64,000 bases of DNA from Dyadobacter sp. 3J3 (GCF_009801115.1 NZ_VTOL01000002.1:186001-250000), one strand, 5' to 3'. Positions 53,668 through 62,611 are shown, numbered from the stretch's first letter. Made by a program: numbers and translations. Notes: generated from the letters alone by a model not told the origin.

Positions 53668-53702
53668 GCCTAAGGCTAAACGCCAATCGCTAACAGCCAA
53701 TA
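53668..53702. repeat. Degenerate 7-bp-period repeat
   Basis: GCCTAAG GCTAAAC GCCAATC GCTAACA GCCAATA: five tandem heptamers of the form GCYnAnn. They end at the glyoxalase-like gene stop. Confidence 0.6.
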
Positions 53703-53703
53703 C

Positions 53704-54072
53704 CTAGCCGACATATTGAAGAAATTCAATTCTATTATCAAACGGATCACGGAATGAGAACCGGTTTCTGCCCGGAATTGGGGTCAAATTTTTTACTGGA
53801 ATTCCATGGCTTTCTAATAACTGACGGGATTCTTCCAGATTATCAATTTCAAAAGCTGGATGGCGTTCCGACGAATTACTTCCATGATCGGTCATTAAAT
53901 GCAACTGAATATTGCCCATTTGATACCAGATTGCTCCTCTCAAATGCGGCCGGTCAGGATCAATAATTTCCTCCAGACCTAGAACTTCTTCGTAAAATCT
54001 TCGTGCTTCTTTCTCCTGTCCTTCCGGAAAACAAAGCATAACGTGATCAATCCGTTTGAAACTAATCTTCAT
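53704..54072 (-). CDS. VOC (glyoxalase/dioxygenase superfamily) protein
   Basis: The ATG at 54072 (MKISFKRIDHVMLCFPEG) is preferred over one seven codons upstream. 122 residues, one VOC fold: RIDHVMLCFP, RFYEEVLGLEEI, HLMTDHGSN, and FRDPFDNRIEFLQYVG, giving the His/Glu positions of the family. Substrate unknown. Single gene on the minus strand. Confidence 0.88.
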   Translation of the reverse strand: MKISFKRIDHVMLCFPEGQEKEARRFYEEVLGLEEIIDPDRPHLRGAIWYQMGNIQLHLMTDHGSNSSERHPAFEIDNLEESRQLLESHGIPVKNLTPIPGRNRFSFRDPFDNRIEFLQYVG

Positions 54073-54251
54073 AACTGGGTAATTTAAATTCAATTTGTCA
54101 CCAGAATTGTCATAAACAAGTTCTGATTTTAAAAAATGTGAGCATCCGTATTTTCAAATTTCTGCAAAAATCACGACTTCCTGAATAGTTTCTGTTTTTA
54201 AAAGGCAGAATAAGTGTTTATTTTACATGAGTGACTAGCTTTTCAACAAAT

Positions 54252-57200
54252 ATGATATCAGCCATTACAAAAAGTAGATTTTTTAGTACAGTAAACCCAC
54301 AGACGCTTCTCTTCTTTTTTCATAACTTTTTTATCAACGTCGGAACAACGCTTGTTTACGTTTCGTCCAATATATTATTGCTTGAAAATCACCCTGAATC
54401 TTCCTTGCCTCTTGCCTATATTGCAGCCGCGCTTGCGGTGATGGTTGCCGGACAAATCTATGAACATTATGAACATCATCTGGTGCTTGAAAAGCTAAGC
54501 CTTGGCACCATGTTGTCGTCTCTTTTCATGGTTTTGGTGGTGATGATTTTGTTATGGGCCGGACACGGAATGGCAACAGCGGTGGCAATTATGGTCGGTT
54601 ACCGTATTATCTATTTACTTATCAACCTGGAATTCTGGGGATTATCTGCCATCGTTTTTGATGTGCGTCAAAGCAAAAGATTATTCAGCGTGATCGGTTC
54701 CGGTGACATGCCTGCAAAAGCACTTGGTGCAGTTTTGGCGGTTATTATCCATTCCCCGTCTGTCCTGATGATCTTACTTGGTGTTTCACTGGTCTGTTTT
54801 GCGATTGCTTTTTACACCCAAAAATTAACGTTTAAGTACACTGATATTCCAAATCCGCATCACGCGAGACCAAGACAATCGGGCTTGTCGGATTCCAAAT
54901 TCGTGCAGAAATATTTCAGCGGAAACAGGCTTCTTACTGCTTTATGCCTAGGAACTATTGCCATCGCTGCTGCGGCAACCTGGATTGAATACCACTTTTT
55001 TGTAAATGTAAAGTATAAATTTCACAGCCAGCACGACACGATTATTTTCATAGGTTCGCTGTTAACGGCCACTTATGTTATTTCAACTTTTGTAAAATTA
55101 TTATTTTCAGGAAAAATAGTTGAGCGTTTTGGTGTAAAACTTACCTTATACCTTTTGCCGCTGACAACCGTTTTTACATCACTCGGTTTAATCGTTTCTT
55201 CCTATTTCCGGACCGATGAGCCGTCGCTTCTGGTTTATTACTGCATTGCCTATTTATTATTTGAACTGGTCCGTCGTACACTTTTCGATCCGGTTTTCCT
55301 GGTATTTTTCCAGCCACTTTCAACTAAAAATCGTTTAAAAGGTCACACGCTTGCCAAAGGTTTTTACGAGCCCCTTGGTATGCTCATTGCCGGTATTTTG
55401 CTTTGGGTGATTTACACCATGAAGTGGTCCAATATCGGTTTGACATTTGATTTATCATTATTCTTTTCACTCGCCGCTCTGCTAATTTTCAGAAAAGCAT
55501 ATGCAGAATATGTTCTTGAACTAAAAAGCGCCATTAGTAAACGATTCCTGAAAAGTGGAGAAATGGCCTCACCTGGCGAGGCATTACCTATTATCCGGGA
55601 AAATCTCAAAAGCGAAAAGAAGGAAGAGGTGATCAATGCTATCGCATGGCTTGTGAAAAATAAACCTGCAACATTTTTCAAAAATGCAGATTTTCTTTTG
55701 AAAAACCCTTCGGAATTAGTCCGCCTAAAAACCCTGGAAGCGTTGGTACAAACCGGAAAATACCAGCCGACAGAATCATTTTATAACTATATTGAAAATG
55801 AAACCGACACGCCATCACAAACTCTTGCAGTTCAAATTGCGGCAGCTTCAGATGCGTTAACAAGTGAAAAACTGGTTCATTATCTCTCTCATACTGATCT
55901 GGATATCGTCAGAGGAGCCGTTATGGGTGCGAGGCAATCCGGTAAATCTCCAACACTCATACGGCAAACAATTAACGAACTTTTTCTTTCGGCTGACGAT
56001 AACGCACGTTCAACGGCGCTGGATTGTGTGGAGGATATTGATATTGAACCGTATCGGCAGCAAATTAAAAATGCGCTGAAACAAGATTCTATACGCATTC
56101 AAAAAAGAGCCATCGAAGTTATCGGCACCAGCGGCGACAAAGCGATGGTGCATGATCTCCAACCGTTTCTTTCGGGGTCTTTGTCCAAAACAACAAGTTT
56201 GGCTTTGGTAAAATCCGGAGAAACCGGGACCATGATTCTGCTTGAATGGCTCAACCGGACAGATTCTCAAAAAGATCTGTTATCCTTTTTGAAAGCCGCG
56301 GAAAAACAACCTAATCCTGCTATACTGCCGGTTTTATTTAATCTGTTGACAAGAATTTATCAAAGTAAAACAAATCCCAATATCGGTTCTCCGCTGACAC
56401 TGCGCGTACATACGGCTGCATTACGGACGCTGACACATTATATTTTGAATGATGAGTACAAGATTTTGCTACAAGAGTTCCTGGAAGTTGAATTAAATCA
56501 TGCATATCAGATTCTCAGCGCGACAGAAGTTGATGTAGAAAACGGTATCTGGCAATCTTCGTTACAGTATGAATTACAGCAGACCAATCAGCGATTATTC
56601 CACCTTTTCATGTTACTTTACGACAAGGATACTGTTCAAAATGCCTGGAAAGGAATAAAAAATGCTTCTCAGGAAAAACGCGCAAATTCTCTGGAAATGA
56701 TTGAGAATCTGCTTCCAAGAGAATTATATCCCTCTTTAAGAGCGCTTTTTGAAGAAATTCCCTTGACAAGGAAACTCGAAGCGTTAAGGCAATACCTGAA
56801 TATTCAGGATTCCGGCGTTTCTTTTGTCGCTTATGTTTTACAACAAAAAGAAAAATATTTTACCTCCTGGACGATAACCCTGGCCATTGAAAAATGGACA
56901 CCAAAAAATGCTGAGATTAACACACTCGATGCATTTTCGACCCATCCTGTACGTATGCTCCGTGAGGCTGCGGAAAGAGTCTATCTGAAATTCCCGAATT
57001 ATTCATTCAGTACCACAGCATTAAACACAATGAAACACGCCGAAAACGTACAGCAAATCTCAGAAATGGAAAGAGTTATTGTATTAAAAAATACAAAACT
57101 TTTCTCCCAAACGCCTGAAAATGTACTGAGCTCTATCGCACCGATTATGAAGGAAGTTATGTATCAGGAAGGGCAGGAAATTTTTGCAAAGGGCGATCCG

Positions 57201-57485
57201 GGTGACAGTATGTTTATTATTTATTCCGGTGAAATCGGGATTTATGACGGGCCAAAACAACTCGCATTATTTGATAAGGGTGAAATATTCGGAGAACTTG
57301 CATTGCTGGATACCGAACCACGTTCAGCCTCAACCGTTGCAGAATCTGATGTTTTGCTGTTCCGCGTGGATCAGGAAGATTTCTTTGAACTTATGGAGGA
57401 ACGTGATGAAATACTAAGAAATGTTTTGCGGATTCTTTGTCAAAGAATTCGCGTTCAGAATGAAAAAATGAGGGCTAGCGTTTAG
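54252..57485 (+). CDS. NTT-like membrane transporter fused to HEAT repeats and a cyclic-nucleotide-binding domain
   Basis: The ATG at 54252 is chosen; a GTG at 54231 adds seven residues. 1077 residues. About 1-430: twelve or so membrane helices with YRIIYLLINLEFWGLSAIVFDVRQSKRLFSVIGSGD, reminiscent of ATP:ADP/nucleotide translocases (NTT/TLC). About 430-930: HEAT-type helical repeats (ALPIIRENLKSEKKEEVINAIAWLV, ALDCVEDIDIEPYRQQI). About 950-1077: cNMP-binding domain with phosphate-binding cassette FGELALLDTEPRSAS. It may couple a transporter to cAMP. The transported solute is not known. Confidence 0.82.
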   Translation: MISAITKSRFFSTVNPQTLLFFFHNFFINVGTTLVYVSSNILLLENHPESSLPLAYIAAALAVMVAGQIYEHYEHHLVLEKLSLGTMLSSLFMVLVVMILLWAGHGMATAVAIMVGYRIIYLLINLEFWGLSAIVFDVRQSKRLFSVIGSGDMPAKALGAVLAVIIHSPSVLMILLGVSLVCFAIAFYTQKLTFKYTDIPNPHHARPRQSGLSDSKFVQKYFSGNRLLTALCLGTIAIAAAATWIEYHFFVNVKYKFHSQHDTIIFIGSLLTATYVISTFVKLLFSGKIVERFGVKLTLYLLPLTTVFTSLGLIVSSYFRTDEPSLLVYYCIAYLLFELVRRTLFDPVFLVFFQPLSTKNRLKGHTLAKGFYEPLGMLIAGILLWVIYTMKWSNIGLTFDLSLFFSLAALLIFRKAYAEYVLELKSAISKRFLKSGEMASPGEALPIIRENLKSEKKEEVINAIAWLVKNKPATFFKNADFLLKNPSELVRLKTLEALVQTGKYQPTESFYNYIENETDTPSQTLAVQIAAASDALTSEKLVHYLSHTDLDIVRGAVMGARQSGKSPTLIRQTINELFLSADDNARSTALDCVEDIDIEPYRQQIKNALKQDSIRIQKRAIEVIGTSGDKAMVHDLQPFLSGSLSKTTSLALVKSGETGTMILLEWLNRTDSQKDLLSFLKAAEKQPNPAILPVLFNLLTRIYQSKTNPNIGSPLTLRVHTAALRTLTHYILNDEYKILLQEFLEVELNHAYQILSATEVDVENGIWQSSLQYELQQTNQRLFHLFMLLYDKDTVQNAWKGIKNASQEKRANSLEMIENLLPRELYPSLRALFEEIPLTRKLEALRQYLNIQDSGVSFVAYVLQQKEKYFTSWTITLAIEKWTPKNAEINTLDAFSTHPVRMLREAAERVYLKFPNYSFSTTALNTMKHAENVQQISEMERVIVLKNTKLFSQTPENVLSSIAPIMKEVMYQEGQEIFAKGDPGDSMFIIYSGEIGIYDGPKQLALFDKGEIFGELALLDTEPRSASTVAESDVLLFRVDQEDFFELMEERDEILRNVLRILCQRIRVQNEKMRASV

Positions 57486-57499
57486 TTTTCTAATCCATA

Positions 57500-57810
57500 T
57501 CGGCCATGCCGATGGCATTTTGTAATATGTTTGCATTCACCCGAACCCCGGGTTAAAACCCGGGGCTATAATGTCGGTCATGCCGATGGCATTGTTTATA
57601 TGATTTCATTTATACTAAACCCCCGGGTGAAAACCAGGGGCTATAATGTCGGTCATGCAGATGGCATTGTTTATATGATTTCATTTATACAAAAACCCCG
57701 GGTGGAAACCAGGGGCTTATAATATCGGCCATGCCGATGGCATTGTTTATATGATTTAATTTGCACTAAGCCCAGGCTGAAATTGTCGGTGATGCCGATG
57801 GCATTTTGAT
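57500..57810. repeat. Tandem palindromic repeat, about 75-bp unit
   Basis: Core TCGGYCATGCCGATGGCATT starts at 57500, 57574, 57649, 57725 and 57786 (spacings 74, 75, 76, 61). Three units also carry a CCCCGGG/CCMGGGG palindrome. It lies between convergent genes. A 63-codon frame (57531-57722) is the repeat read through and is not treated as a gene. Confidence 0.92.
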
Positions 57811-58395
57811 TTATATGTTGATCAAAGTAAGTAAACGATGTAGATGTTTTTGCTTTTCATCCTCTCTTTTTTTCATCGCAGATTCAGTATGATACTGATG
57901 CGCGCCAATAAATCTGACCTGAATCTGATTCCAGGTATTTTCGTCAGGGACGAGTTTTCTGACAAATAATTCCTGGAATAAAGTCGCTGCTATGGGTTCA
58001 AAATCGTCTCGACCCAAATAATCCAGATCTGCATCACAGATTATTTTTTCGAGATTTGTTTTGGGATTTTGAGGAATTTTAGTGGCCATGATCATACCAC
58101 AAATTATTTCAATCTGTTCTTGATTATATTGAAATAATGGCAACTGTGAACGAGCAATCCGACAACCTTCTTCTTCGTGATCTTTGTAGGCATTGACAAA
58201 TCCGCTGTCATGAAAAAGAGATGCCGTTTTAAGTAATTCTATCGATTCCTGATCCTCAATACCTTCTTCCTTAGCCAGAATTAAAGCGGCGTTGGTAACG
58301 TCCAATGTGTGGTGAAGACCGTGATAAAACAAGGTTTCAGATAATTCACTACCAAGCAAATCCAAAATAAATCTTTCTGACTCGGCAATATTCAT
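57811..58395 (-). CDS. HD domain phosphohydrolase
   Basis: 194 residues. HD-superfamily metal ligands: the His in GLHHT (about 28), the HD pair in LFHDSGF (about 62), and the Asp in DADLDYLG. HD proteins hydrolyse phosphomonoesters or phosphodiesters, including cyclic nucleotides in some families. Last gene of the histidine kinase-receiver-cyclase operon (31 bp after the cyclase), so a role in breaking down the cyclase product is possible but not shown. Confidence 0.82.
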   Translation of the reverse strand: MNIAESERFILDLLGSELSETLFYHGLHHTLDVTNAALILAKEEGIEDQESIELLKTASLFHDSGFVNAYKDHEEEGCRIARSQLPLFQYNQEQIEIICGMIMATKIPQNPKTNLEKIICDADLDYLGRDDFEPIAATLFQELFVRKLVPDENTWNQIQVRFIGAHQYHTESAMKKREDEKQKHLHRLLTLINI

Positions 58396-58426
58396 GTTTT
58401 ATTTATATGGCTAATTGTCAAAATAA

Positions 58427-59473
58427 TTACTCAACAACTTCGTAAATCTGCATGGCGTCACGCTTATTTTTTAAATGTACTTCACCAATAAGTTTACACT
58501 GAAAAGCTTCTTTAATCTTATGATAGGCAGATTCCGGTACGATGATCTGCCCAGGTCCGGCGGCGTTTTGTAAACGCTGCGCCACATTTACAGCATCACC
58601 AATCACAGTATAATCCAGTCTGCGCAAAGTTGCGGAGCCAATATTTCCGCTTACCATTTCTCCCGAATTGATACCAATGGAAACATTAGGAAAATATTCA
58701 GTCTGCGTATGAAGCTCTTCCTTAAATCCGTTGATCTGGTTTCTTACGGCTAATGAAGCTTCAATCGCACGATCCAGATGATATTCACCCTTGAAAACGG
58801 CCATAATCGCATCACCCATAAACTTGTCAACCAAACCTCCATGCGCAAGAATTTCCTTGACCATGATATCAAAATACTTATTGATAAGCTTCACAACCTG
58901 GTCGGCCGGTTCTCGCTCAGAAATGGAAGTAAAACCGCACATATCCATAAAAACAACCGTCGCCTCAATATTTTCACTGGAAGTCAGCGATGTTTCAAAA
59001 GCTTCCTTGGTCATGAATTGCAGTACAGAGGAATCCACATACATTCTCAGGATATCGTTTTCCCTGACCGCTTTCAATGTTTGTTTTAGCTGATCCACGT
59101 ATTTCAGCGTTTTTTCCATCGTCAGTTCAAGATCCTGGAAATTGATTGGCTTGCATACAAAATCAAATGCCCCGCGGTTCATAGCGGTACGGATATTTTC
59201 CATATCACCATAAGCAGAAACGATGACTGATTTCAACAACGGACTCACTTCACCGATTTTTATAAGCAACGTCAATCCGTCCATTTCGGGCATGTTGATA
59301 TCGCTCAATACCATGTCAACATCCGGGTGTTCAGCAATCATCCGAAGTGCAACTTCACCATTTTCAGCAAAAATAAAGTCGTACTGCTGCTCACGGATCT
59401 GCCTTCGGAATTTTTGTTTTATAAGTAATTGCAAATCCGGTTCATCGTCAACCACAAGAATTTTAGCTTTCAT
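58427..59473 (-). CDS. Response regulator with class III adenylate cyclase domain
   Basis: 348 residues. Receiver domain about 1-125 (LVVDDEPD, phospho-Asp in MVLSDINMP, Lys in CKPINF), a short linker, then a class III cyclase domain about 165-345: metal Asp in FMDMCGFT and FMGDAIMAVF, adenine-selecting Lys in VDKFMGD and Asp in LDYTVIG, transition-state Asn and Arg in VNVAQRLQ. All expected catalytic residues are present, with the Lys/Asp pair of adenylate rather than guanylate cyclases. ATG at 59473 overlaps the previous stop by 11 bp. Confidence 0.92.
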   Translation of the reverse strand: MKAKILVVDDEPDLQLLIKQKFRRQIREQQYDFIFAENGEVALRMIAEHPDVDMVLSDINMPEMDGLTLLIKIGEVSPLLKSVIVSAYGDMENIRTAMNRGAFDFVCKPINFQDLELTMEKTLKYVDQLKQTLKAVRENDILRMYVDSSVLQFMTKEAFETSLTSSENIEATVVFMDMCGFTSISEREPADQVVKLINKYFDIMVKEILAHGGLVDKFMGDAIMAVFKGEYHLDRAIEASLAVRNQINGFKEELHTQTEYFPNVSIGINSGEMVSGNIGSATLRRLDYTVIGDAVNVAQRLQNAAGPGQIIVPESAYHKIKEAFQCKLIGEVHLKNKRDAMQIYEVVE

Positions 59474-59843
59474 AACGTTCCTGTAATTTTTTTTTCAATT
59501 CTGTAAAATTCACCGGTTTCGTCAAAAAGTCATCTGCACCAAATTTCATAGCCTGACTATAATTGTCCGTATCGCCATAAGCGGTAATCATCATGATTAC
59601 CGGCGGGGCCAGCGGATTATCTTTTCTGATGGTTTTCAGCAATTCAATGCCACTCATTCCGGGCATATTAATATCCGAAAGTATCATCACAATTTCTGAT
59701 GCATGCCCTTCAAGATAATGCAAGGCCTCTTCACCAGAAAAAGCAAAGGAAAAATTCAATTCACCATTCCGTATTTCTTTTCGGAACCTTTGTTCAAAAA
59801 GTGCCTGAACGTCCGGTTCATCATCTACGACAAGTATTTTCAT
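59463..59843 (-). CDS. CheY-like single-domain response regulator
   Basis: 126 residues. Receiver fold with VVDDEPDVQ, phospho-Asp in MILSDINMPG, Thr/Ser in MMITAYGD and Lys in LTKPVNF. No output domain. The next gene (cyclase) has the same receiver start MK-x-KILVVDDEPD, so one was probably copied from the other. It likely carries the kinase signal or competes with the cyclase receiver for phosphate. 33 bp after the kinase. Confidence 0.9.
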   Translation of the reverse strand: MKILVVDDEPDVQALFEQRFRKEIRNGELNFSFAFSGEEALHYLEGHASEIVMILSDINMPGMSGIELLKTIRKDNPLAPPVIMMITAYGDTDNYSQAMKFGADDFLTKPVNFTELKKKLQERYES

Positions 59844-59876
59844 ATAGGAGCTTCAACTATTTTTCAATTAAACTTC

Positions 59877-61247
59877 TTATGCATTAACAGGAATCGTAAT
59901 TTTAAATTCCGTGCTTTCACCAGGAACCGAAGTAACATCCAGCAATCCGTCATGTGATTTTGTTATAATATCATAGCTCATGGAAAGCCCAAGGCCAGTA
60001 CCCTGCCCTGTTGGTTTTGTCGTAAAAAATGGTTGAAAAATCTTTGCCTTTACACTTTCAGGCATACCTGTACCATTATCAATAACTCTGATATACAGTT
60101 TATTAGCAAATAATTTTGTAATCACTTTCACTTCCGGTTTGTAATCCGGCAATGTAGGATTTTCTTTACTAAGCCTTTTCTTTTCTGCTACTGCGTAAAA
60201 AGAATTCGTGAATAAATTAAGAAAAACGCGCCCCAGATCTTGTGGCAAAACGTCAATTTTACCAATGGTCGGATCAAAATCAGTAACCAGCGTAGCATTA
60301 AATTCTTTATCCTTTGCACGTAAACCGTGATAGGCCAAACGCATATATTCATCTGCAAGGGCATTTATGTCCGTAGGTTCCTTATGTCCGGACGAAGTGC
60401 GGGAATGTTGCAACATACCTTTTACAATCGAATCTGCACGTTTTCCGTGGTGCGTAATCTTTTGTTGGTTCTGACTTAAATCACTGATAATTCCCGAGAT
60501 ATATTCCTTATCTGAATCTGAAATCGACGTTTTAGCAATTTCTTCTTCCAACTCCTGGCAAAGCTCCACAGAAACTTCCGAGAAGTTGTTTACAAAGTTT
60601 AAAGGATTTTGAATTTCATGTGCAATTCCCGCCGTTAGTTCTCCGAGGGATGCCATTTTTTCACTTTGAATAAGTTGCGCCTGTGTTGATTTTAATTCAT
60701 CAAGCGTTTTCTGCAATTCTTCTTTTTGTCTGGTCAATTCAATTGTACGCTCGGTTACAAGATACTCCAATGCTTCTTTTTTAGCCTGATTTACTTCATC
60801 CTTTATACGTTGTGCTTCCCTTTCCTTATCCAAAACACGCTGCTGCTTTTGTGAGTTATACCAAACTGCAAACAACCAGATAAAAGCAAAAACCTTGGCT
60901 GTTACAAGATAGTCGCCGTATTGATTAAATAATTTTGTAGGAACAATAAGGCGTGCAAAATCATTAAAAAGCGAAATGGCAATAAAGGGAAATGAGCCCT
61001 GGGCAAGCGACCGGACAGGTTTAAATTCGTCCTTTGTAAATATGATCCATAAAACATAACTGACAAATGGATACCAGAGCCAGCTGACTATTTTTGATTC
61101 ATCAAAAATATAATATGCTGCCATTAAGCCAATGGAAACATAGCGTGCACCCAATAATAATTTGTCCCATTCAGGCAATTTTGTAGCCGTTTCAAGCCTT
61201 TTGCGAATAAACTGAATTAGAAAGAAAGTGAGTAAAAAAAATTCCAT
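59877..61247 (-). CDS. Membrane histidine kinase
   Basis: 456 residues. Four or so membrane segments in residues 1-130, a coiled coil (about 135-205), the H-box EKMASLGELTAGIAHEIQNPLNFVNNF (His about 210) and HATPase motifs N (NLFTNSFYAVAEKKR), G1 VIDNGTGMP and G2 GTGLGLSMSYDI. No periplasmic sensor domain of length; the membrane segments or coiled coil may sense. First gene of the four-gene operon with receivers, cyclase and HD protein. Confidence 0.92.
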   Translation of the reverse strand: MEFFLLTFFLIQFIRKRLETATKLPEWDKLLLGARYVSIGLMAAYYIFDESKIVSWLWYPFVSYVLWIIFTKDEFKPVRSLAQGSFPFIAISLFNDFARLIVPTKLFNQYGDYLVTAKVFAFIWLFAVWYNSQKQQRVLDKEREAQRIKDEVNQAKKEALEYLVTERTIELTRQKEELQKTLDELKSTQAQLIQSEKMASLGELTAGIAHEIQNPLNFVNNFSEVSVELCQELEEEIAKTSISDSDKEYISGIISDLSQNQQKITHHGKRADSIVKGMLQHSRTSSGHKEPTDINALADEYMRLAYHGLRAKDKEFNATLVTDFDPTIGKIDVLPQDLGRVFLNLFTNSFYAVAEKKRLSKENPTLPDYKPEVKVITKLFANKLYIRVIDNGTGMPESVKAKIFQPFFTTKPTGQGTGLGLSMSYDIITKSHDGLLDVTSVPGESTEFKITIPVNA

Positions 61248-61839
61248 ATTCGGAAAAGGAGATTATAAACGGCGTTATTTTGAATAAAATTCTATTAGCG
61301 ATACAGCTCCTATATTTCCAATTGCGATCTGCTCCGCAAATATCAGGAATGCATGAACAATGTATATATTTTCTTCTAAAATAGCTTGATTCATTAATGA
61401 AAACAAAAGGAAAACGCTAAAAAGCGGTATCACGAAAATATTAATTTAGTGTGGCAGATATTCATTAAGTCAAATTATGATCGCTGTCAGTTACTTAGAT
61501 TATTATTAATGTCGATACCAGACATTATTTTTTCACCCTGGATAAAACAATTATCTTTTCCGTTCGAATTGATTTTATACTAAATCCGATTGTAAATAAT
61601 GACTTATCTGGCAATTCTGTTTGTTAAGATCAGATAACTACACGTTGTGGCTTAAAAAGCAAGATTTTACGTTAGTAGATTCTCTGGCCTGTCCTGATAA
61701 TTATAATTTTCAGATACTGAACTCCAAAGAATTATCAGGATTCTGTAAATAAATTCACGCCTGGCATAGGGGTTTTGTGACGCTTGGTTGTGATAAAGTT
61801 GAAAATTGTATACATCATTTTACTACTCAATCCTGGCCT
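61248..61839. other. Intergenic region with small inverted repeats
   Basis: No gene. Contains an 11-bp inverted repeat TCCTGATAATT (61692-61702) / AATTATCAGGA (61730-61740). No clear promoter consensus is seen for the gene at 61840. Confidence 0.5.
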
Positions 61840-62193
61840 ATGAAAACCTTAATCGCCATTGCATTTTTTACCTTTTGTTCAACATTTTCTTTTGCCCAGG
61901 TTTTTGTTTCGGGTGTCAACATCAATGAAATTGATTCTGTAAAAGTTTGTCAGGTTACAGTTTCTTCGTACCGCAGTTTTGCTGCTCCGAACACTGTTTC
62001 GTTGGATTACGGCCAACCTGATAGAAAGGCTGTAAACCGCATTACCAATAAATTAAATGGTGAAAAAATAAAATTTAATTCTCTCGGCCACGTCCTGAAT
62101 TTTATGGGAAATAATGGTTGGGTACATTACGACTCACAAGCAACTGTGGTCGGTAACGCCACTGACCAGTTCTTATATTTTAGAAAGAAATGA
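61840..62193 (+). CDS. Small secreted protein, unknown function
   Basis: The ATG at 61840 begins a signal peptide MKTLIAIAFFTFCSTFSFAQ; the open frame upstream to 61777 was trimmed. 117 residues; the mature part is short and mixed alpha/beta (VFVSGVNINEIDSVKVCQVTV, LNFMGNNGWVHYD) with no family I recognise. Monocistronic. Confidence 0.65.
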   Translation: MKTLIAIAFFTFCSTFSFAQVFVSGVNINEIDSVKVCQVTVSSYRSFAAPNTVSLDYGQPDRKAVNRITNKLNGEKIKFNSLGHVLNFMGNNGWVHYDSQATVVGNATDQFLYFRKK

Positions 62194-62335
62194 TCAATAA
62201 AAAAGACATTATTACCTTAATATAATTTTTATAGCCATTAAAATATATTTGGCTTAAAAAGTTAAAATTAAAATTAGTTGGTTAATATTTTACATTATTT
62301 TAAAAAGCTGACGTATGTCATAATTTAAGAAGTAT

Positions 62336-62428
62336 ATATTTCTCAACTTTGATTTAATCATTGACGTTTTAACGCCTTTGAGGTGAGAAATATTTGTAAA
62401 GATCCCTGGCGCCTGTTAGGGATTTTTT
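62336..62428 (+). ncRNA. Candidate small structured RNA
   Basis: ATATTTCTCA (62336-62345) pairs exactly with TGAGAAATAT (62384-62393), enclosing a small CGTT-TT-AACG hairpin. About 10 nt later a second hairpin (ATCCCT 62402-62407 / AGGGAT 62418-62423) is followed by TTTTT. An isolated terminator 200 bp past the nearest ORF suggests an RNA gene, or a long 3' UTR of the 61840 gene. Confidence 0.4.
62402..62428 (+). terminator. Rho-independent terminator
   Basis: ATCCCT (62402-62407) / AGGGAT (62418-62423), then TTTTT. Confidence 0.6.
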
Positions 62429-62611
62429 ATTTTAATTCAGCTTGCAAAGTGAATTTCCTCTTCAATACCAAGACAATCCAGTCAGTAGTTGATTACCGTA
62501 ACCAATTCTAAATCATCAAAATATTCCATAAATAAATATTTTTCAACTTTTCTGTAACCTTTTTTCGTCCTTGCAGTTTCCACTACAAGATCACCAAAAA
62601 AGAAAAGATTT

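Larger units (their letters stand above)
62194..62611. other. Intergenic region with possible structured RNA
   Basis: No ORF. A closed two-stem arrangement at 62336-62428 ends in a terminator; see the separate ncRNA entry. Otherwise AT-rich. Confidence 0.5.

Noticed and set aside
57531..57722. 63-codon ORF in the 75-bp repeat
   Set aside because: The protein is the repeat unit translated (PRVKTRGYNVGHADGI repeated), open only because the unit is a multiple of three; no start context or domain.
57500..57810. CRISPR array
   Set aside because: Units are near-identical throughout, with no variable spacers and no cas genes nearby.
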